Both the position numbers and the translations under genes were made by a program. Source: Rhyzopertha dominica (taxonomy: Eukaryota; Arthropoda; Insecta; Coleoptera; Bostrichidae). Taken from it: DNA of 64,000 nucleotides. The notes below the pieces were generated by a model. That model saw only the letters and a program-made list of their open reading frames with translations. It searched no databases and was not told the origin of the DNA. The stretch covers positions 6,820,001 to 6,884,000 of the forward strand of contig QCXZ01000137.1 of the NCBI GenBank assembly GCA_025024175.1, in the 5' to 3' direction. Of the stretch, positions 59,153 through 64,000 are shown one piece after another; within the stretch, counting starts at the first letter, position 1; every line of letters begins with the position of its first letter.

Positions 59153-60061
59153 TCAGTCAGAATCCGAGTTTATCCTCAACGAGACGACGGATTTTGTTAT
59201 GAATTCGGCATCAGATTCTGTGTAAGTAGGTTCTTTGTTTGACTTCCAAATATCGTCAGAAACGAGGTTTATCTTATTCGGTGGGAAAATATGGATGGCG
59301 GTGTCATTGAAGATGTCATAAAACTTGAAATTATTTATCACAGCCAGTTCTTCTACGTAAGGTGAAATGTTTAGTATGTATTCAGCGCTATTCGCTAATT
59401 GTCTCACAGAGTTTGATTCTAAAATTAAATTAAAACTGTTTGAAATGATGACACAGTAACTAAGCTGTAGTCCCCAGTTAGACCATAAAAGATTGTTACA
59501 TAACTGTTTTGGACAATGCGGAAGAAAAAAAATTGTCGTTCCTGTATCTTTAACTGGATATTTTCCTTCAGAATTTTCTGTTAATATGTTACAGTCAAAT
59601 TCTCTCAAAACTAAGTGCTCAAATGATGTGAATACGGGATCAAATACCGACACATTTACTCCCAACAAGTCTTTTAAACATAATAACAGCGCCAGCTGGT
59701 AACGTGATATTATACACTCACCAAATCTACCCAACCCGAAACAAACTATTTCTTTGATATTTGGATTTTGTAAAATACCAAAAGCTTCTCGCAAAGATGC
59801 TTTAAAAGAAGCGTATACGTCTGATGAGAGCAGATCTTCTTTGGCAGATTGTACTCTCCTAGAAAAAGTAAGGTTAGAAAAAAGGATATGGTGGTCTGTT
59901 ACCGCTTACGCTTACCTTGCTGCTGTGTCTGTACTAACACAAGGGGAACTGTTAATATTAATTAATGGGTAGTCTGCGGAATGGTTTTGCACTTTTTTAT
60001 TCCCTCTGCGTTTGTTACAAACCAATTTAAAATCCTCTTCGCCCCGGTCAGAAATAGACAT
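59153..60061 (-). CDS. Srrd: SRR1-like protein (2 exons)
   Basis: Minus-strand exons 60,061-59,916 and 59,858-59,153 join in phase 2, giving 283 residues. Exon 1 starts MSISDRGEEDFKLVCNKRRG (acidic then basic). Exon 2 has VQSAKEDLLSSDVYASF, then the SRR1 domain: IKEIVCFGLGRFGECIISRY, QLALLLCLKDLL, YDP-like VFDPVFTSFE, FFLPHCPKQLCNNLLWSNW and IISNSF. This order is typical of the SRR1 family (plant SENSITIVITY TO RED LIGHT REDUCED 1, animal SRRD), reported in circadian output and heme-related regulation. The biochemical function is unclear. The CFGLGRFGE segment resembles a nucleotide-binding loop but is unproven. Its stop lies 25 nt before the FMC1 ATG. Confidence 0.85.
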
Positions 60062-63000
60062 CTTCCTTACCGTCCGATGGTTAGTTTCTTAGTTTAACCA
60101 ATCACCACCGCGGAGGTAGATTCAAAAGTTGCGGCAACTTAAAAGCGTTAACATTATTTTTTTTTAATTCAAAATCGTAATGTTCATTTTACTTACCACT
60201 ATGCGCGCAAGTGTACTAGTAAACAGCAATCACTTATTTTTATAGTCTTCAAATTTAAAACCAGTATTTACACTTTAAACAACGATAGTAATATCGGAAT
60301 TCCGATTAATTTATTTACATTTGTGACACATCGAAGAAACGTGCGATTTTAGCGGAACTTTCCAAGTTTTTAAGACGAGCTTTTTGTCAAAATTCTGTCC
60401 CCAACGTAAACCGTGCAATGTGAAAGAACTCATGGTGGGAGTAGTAACCATTGACTGGGAAACTGGAGAGGATAACACGAGAAGTAGATTTTTAGGCCGG
60501 TATTCGGTCTGACATCGTCCGTACTGTTACGACTTGCGAGTGCAGTCCGCATTTTAACTTTTACGTCACGTTCGGTCTCGTCTATAGTCTATAGTTCGGG
60601 TTGTTTGTGATTATTGTTCAAACTTGAGTTTTGATTTTGTTATGGAACTTTTACCCACGTGGATAAAGTTTTAGGTAAGTTAAACCAGCTGTTACTGACC
60701 TATCTTTGGTGTTTTTTTTTCTCGTACCGGCGTGCTCTTCTCGGTTGGGCGAATGATTTATCACAGGTAGAAAGGCGAATGAACATCTTGTGTTGTGGGA
60801 AACTTATCATTATGATTAGGTATTATTTGATATGTGGAAGTAAATGGGCAAGATTAATAATAACATTGCATCTAGAAGGGTATACAAAAACAGCTGACAG
60901 ATGGTCAACAAATGGTATAGTGATCTCAATTTAAAATGAATATTTCGATATATTATGTTAAGACAAAGTGTGTTTTTTTTATAAAAGAAGCAATTATGAC
61001 AACTGTTTTTAATTATCAAATATTTTGTTTTAATTGTTTAAGTTGGAACTGGTTTTGGGACTGTTATTTTATGGTTGCATAATGTTTTTTTCAATTTAAA
61101 TAAATACTTATTATGTTAACTTAAAGATGATTTGATCTGAGTGATTTAATATTCTATACACATAAGTTTTGATGGCGAAAAGCCAAAATCTTGTCACCTT
61201 CAATTTCTATAGGATAAGCGTCTCTGAATATTTTTTGATCTAAACTGAATGAATTAGTGACCGTTTTGGTATTTTCGCTTCAGCGATTGGCATGATATAC
61301 AGAATGCAATCTATACTAATTAATTTTTTATTTTACTATTATTATTTTCTTTTTAACAGAACAGTACCAATATTTTTATATGGTTAGATGCAGAATTAAA
61401 ACAATAGAAAACAGCTTGATGATTGAGATCTGGCTCAAAAAAATATTACAGAACAACTCTTTCAATATCAAAGTGGACAAACTAATTTATATTAAATTCT
61501 ATAAGTCTTAGTGGTCGTAATATTTCAGTGTTTAAAAAATAGCAATTGTTGCATTAATTTTCTTGCATGTTTTAATACCGATGCTTTTAGACAGTTGAGG
61601 CAAAATTTATACAAGAGACAAAACTGATTTAGCGATTAGTTAAAATAAAATGTAGTATTTAGATAACTAAAATTATTTACATAGCGGTGTTATCGAGTCA
61701 AATGCCATACAACAATATGCCAAAGATTCTTCCGAAGCAAAGAAATTTTATTCTTTAAAACACACACGTACCTAATGTTGCCGCAATTGTTATTAATATT
61801 AGCAAACGCCTTGGCATATAATGGCGATAATTTAACTATTTCACTTCTTTATATGAGTCAGTATATAATGTGGTTTAACGGACGCCAACATTGCATCAAC
61901 ACTTTTTTTGGTCGAATTAGAAATGCCTGTGATCGTTAGACTTACTCAATATTTGACGTCTTAGCTCCCTACCACAGATCACATGCGTGTATGGAACTTA
62001 CCTGTAACAAAAAACAAAACAAATGTACATACACTAAACTCTTGTTCAGTATGGCATCTATGAGTGTCTGAAGTTGGTATGTTATAATTAGAAAAATTAA
62101 CTTTTTCGCCATCGTTCAAGAATATTATCATTTCGTACAAATTTGCGAAAGAGAGAAAGTCAAAATTTTAATTCCAGTAAAAAAAACTGTCAGGAAATCT
62201 CACTTTTGTATTGTAAAGAAATAGGTTGTTATTATATTATTCTACTTTTAAATGCGCAGGTTTCAATTCCTTTAATCCAATGATTTTCGAAAAATGATAC
62301 AACCTTTCGTTTGTTTTATGGCCGCCATGTTAAACTTTTATATATTCTATTTCTGATTACTTTGTATACATGTATCACATGTCATGTCTTAAATGTAAGA
62401 AGAAGAAGTCATTAAATATGCTAATTAGAAGTTTATTCGAAATTCTCTGGGATTAGACCATATTTACGTATTAACGTATAAAAAATTATATTACATCTTT
62501 TGTGTTTTCGTAATCTGATCTAAATAATAATAATAATAATATATTTATTTGCAGCAGGAAAATCACCCAATTACAGAAAATAAATTAATTACAATATAAA
62601 TTTAATATAAACGTTATACGTAATATGAACATAATAATCGTGCTGTATGTGACAACTAATAATAATATAAGAAGAGGAAATAAAGAAACTTAAAATTTTG
62701 CTTAAACACCCAAAAAAAAATAAGTATTTCATTTTTGATAAAATTAAATGAATGATAATGGCTATCACAGCTACTGCCAATTTTGTTTAAATTGCTTCAC
62801 ATAACGTATAAAGGTGATTTTAACATAATTTCGTAATGCATTTGCTACAGTAAAAAGTCGGGAAATACCGTGAGTTAATTCTAGGAACCATGAAAATTAT
62901 CCTATTAAGAAGACTAATACAATCAATCTTATTGTTCAGTAATTTATGTAAAAGTGCAGTACTTAAGATAATTATCCTGGGTTCTAAAGAGTTAATTTTC

Positions 63001-63170
63001 TTTGCACAGATTCAATATGATTTACTCGTATGTGTGTTGCATATAAAGATGACCAAATGAGAGCACAATATTCTAACTTGGAACGCACAAGAGCAAAAAA
63101 TAATACTTTTAAGTTGGTAAACTCTACAATTGCGATAAATAAATACCGAGGGGTCCCTCACTTACCGAAA
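60062..63170. other. Intergenic stretch downstream of the SRR1-like start
   Basis: Holds the SRR1-like promoter next to 60,062. A GC-richer patch at 60,480-60,690 ends GTTTTAG|GTAAGT and might be a 5' exon or decayed element, but no matching downstream exon was found. The rest is AT-rich, with a (TAA)n run near 62,523-62,541. Confidence 0.4.
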
Positions 63171-63189
63171 AATGTACAGTGATTCCCTC

Positions 63190-63330
63190 ATTTAGTGGAA
63201 TATTTTAGTATTATTCCTTCATTCCCGTTATTCCCTCATTTATTCCACTTTACTCCCTGTATTCCACTAAATATTCCCCTTACTCCATGTATTCCACCAA
63301 TTATTCCACTTACTCCCTGTATTCCATCTA
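63190..63330. repeat. Minisatellite, TACTCCCTGTATTCCAC-type
   Basis: Three to four imperfect copies of a unit around 33 bp built from ATTCCACTTACTCCCTGTAT. In one frame it reads as repeats of LTPCIP; this is an artefact of the repeat, not a protein. Confidence 0.7.
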
Positions 63331-63410
63331 CTTCTTACGTCTTTGATAAACTCCACAACCACATGTCAATTTTATTACAAATAGTAATTCTTATGAATAT
63401 AGAACCTTAA

Positions 63411-64000
63411 TGTACAGGGTGTCCCATTTTTGTTGTAATTGTAGGGTATCTCGGTAACTACGAGTATTACTGCTAGAAGGTTGCAGTTTTGACACTATTG
63501 TCTTACTTTTTTGTTGTGAGTTGAGCTGTACCCTTTTGTATCGTCTTTTGTTTTAAAGCTATAGTCTACTTTTCAAAAATGTAACATTTTTTCAGTTTTT
63601 AATATCTCGATGGGATATGTAGATACAAAAAAGTTGTGGAAAATATTTTTATAGATATTTTTATTCTGAATCCACTGCCTACTCACTATCTTTTTAGGGG
63701 GTCACATTTTAGAGATATAACACAAACTTGCCCTTTTTTGGAAACCATGGTTGTCTTTGCTATGGTTGAAAAGATCTATTTTGTCTGATTAAGAAAATGT
63801 ATACATTGTTAGGTTAAACAATGCATAAGTACCTACTCATTTCCAGATAAACAATAGTTTTCATTAGTTTCAGGGCATCTAGATTACCGATAAAAAAAAC
63901 TGCATGAGCGCTTTCGGGAGTCTTATGAATGTATTCAAATATGCATAGATAATATTTTACTTAATAATATAAATTATATTGTGTTTTTGTTTCATAGCCT
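63411..64000. mobile_element. Second copy of the Adgra-intron foldback repeat, cut by window end
   Basis: From 63,541 to the last base the sequence parallels 31,921 to about 32,401: TCGTCTTTTGTTTTAAAGCT, AATATCTCG...TGTAGATACAAAAAA, GGGGGTCACATTTT, and ATAATATAAATT...TTTCATAGCCT. It begins earlier than the other copy, possibly at ACAGGGTGTCCCATTTTT (63,414), a frequent element end in insects. Confidence 0.7.

Noticed and set aside
60490..60690. TTAGGCCGGTATTCGG as the end of a Harbinger element or the 5' exon of a gene
   Set aside because: No inverted partner was found in the window and no downstream exon continues the ATG frame, which stops after ten codons.

Overview
This window is an AT-rich stretch of an animal nuclear genome, almost certainly an insect and plausibly a beetle (the order is inferred from overall style, not proven). 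It has spliceosomal introns, insect-type gene families and a heavy load of decayed DNA transposons, foldback MITEs and LINE fragments. A few N positions mark assembly ambiguity.

Layout. Bases 1-10,000 hold no convincing host gene. They contain a three-unit tandem repeat of about 350 bp (576-1534), a TIR element with a decayed THAP domain (about 3530-4475) and non-LTR retrotransposon fragments (6950-9470). From about 10.1 kb to 27.6 kb lies a six-exon ornithine aminotransferase gene (Oat, +). Its introns and surroundings are packed with mariner, hAT, foldback and palindromic insertions, and a MITE sits in its probable 3' UTR. From 28.3 to 35.2 kb is a six-exon group-A adhesion GPCR (LRR, Ig, HRM, 7TM, C-terminal ETTV; +). 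A small two-TM protein gene (39.8-40.2 kb, +) and an unrecognised 83-residue two-exon gene (47.1-47.4 kb, -) follow. The right side is gene-dense: PBDC1 (+), RpL26 (-), short/branched-chain acyl-CoA dehydrogenase (+), FMC1 (-) and SRR1-like (-). PBDC1/RpL26 and ACADSB/FMC1 converge tail to tail. RpL26 and ACADSB diverge from a shared intergenic region. SRR1-like and FMC1 lie in tandem only 25 nt apart.

Most striking observation. Every unit of the 576-1534 repeat carries all conserved positions of a type I hammerhead ribozyme core (CTGATGA, stem II, GAAA, minimal stem III, TC, stem I), with predicted cleavage sites 351 and 350 nt apart. A fourth copy lies on the minus strand at 13.7 kb, between 10-bp direct repeats. 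In that copy the palindromic stem III has changed from TAGATCTA to TAGTACTA while staying self-complementary. This is the architecture of metazoan retrozymes: small non-autonomous retroelements propagated through ribozyme-processed circular RNAs. Two further hairpin or palindromic elements (13,518-13,680 and 25,678-26,182) carry degenerate hammerhead-like motifs.

The host genes do not form a pathway. Oat and ACADSB are mitochondrial amino-acid catabolism enzymes and FMC1 is a mitochondrial ATP-synthase assembly factor; the others are unrelated housekeeping or receptor genes. Exon coordinates come from reading splice sites and matching remembered family architecture; no alignment was run.
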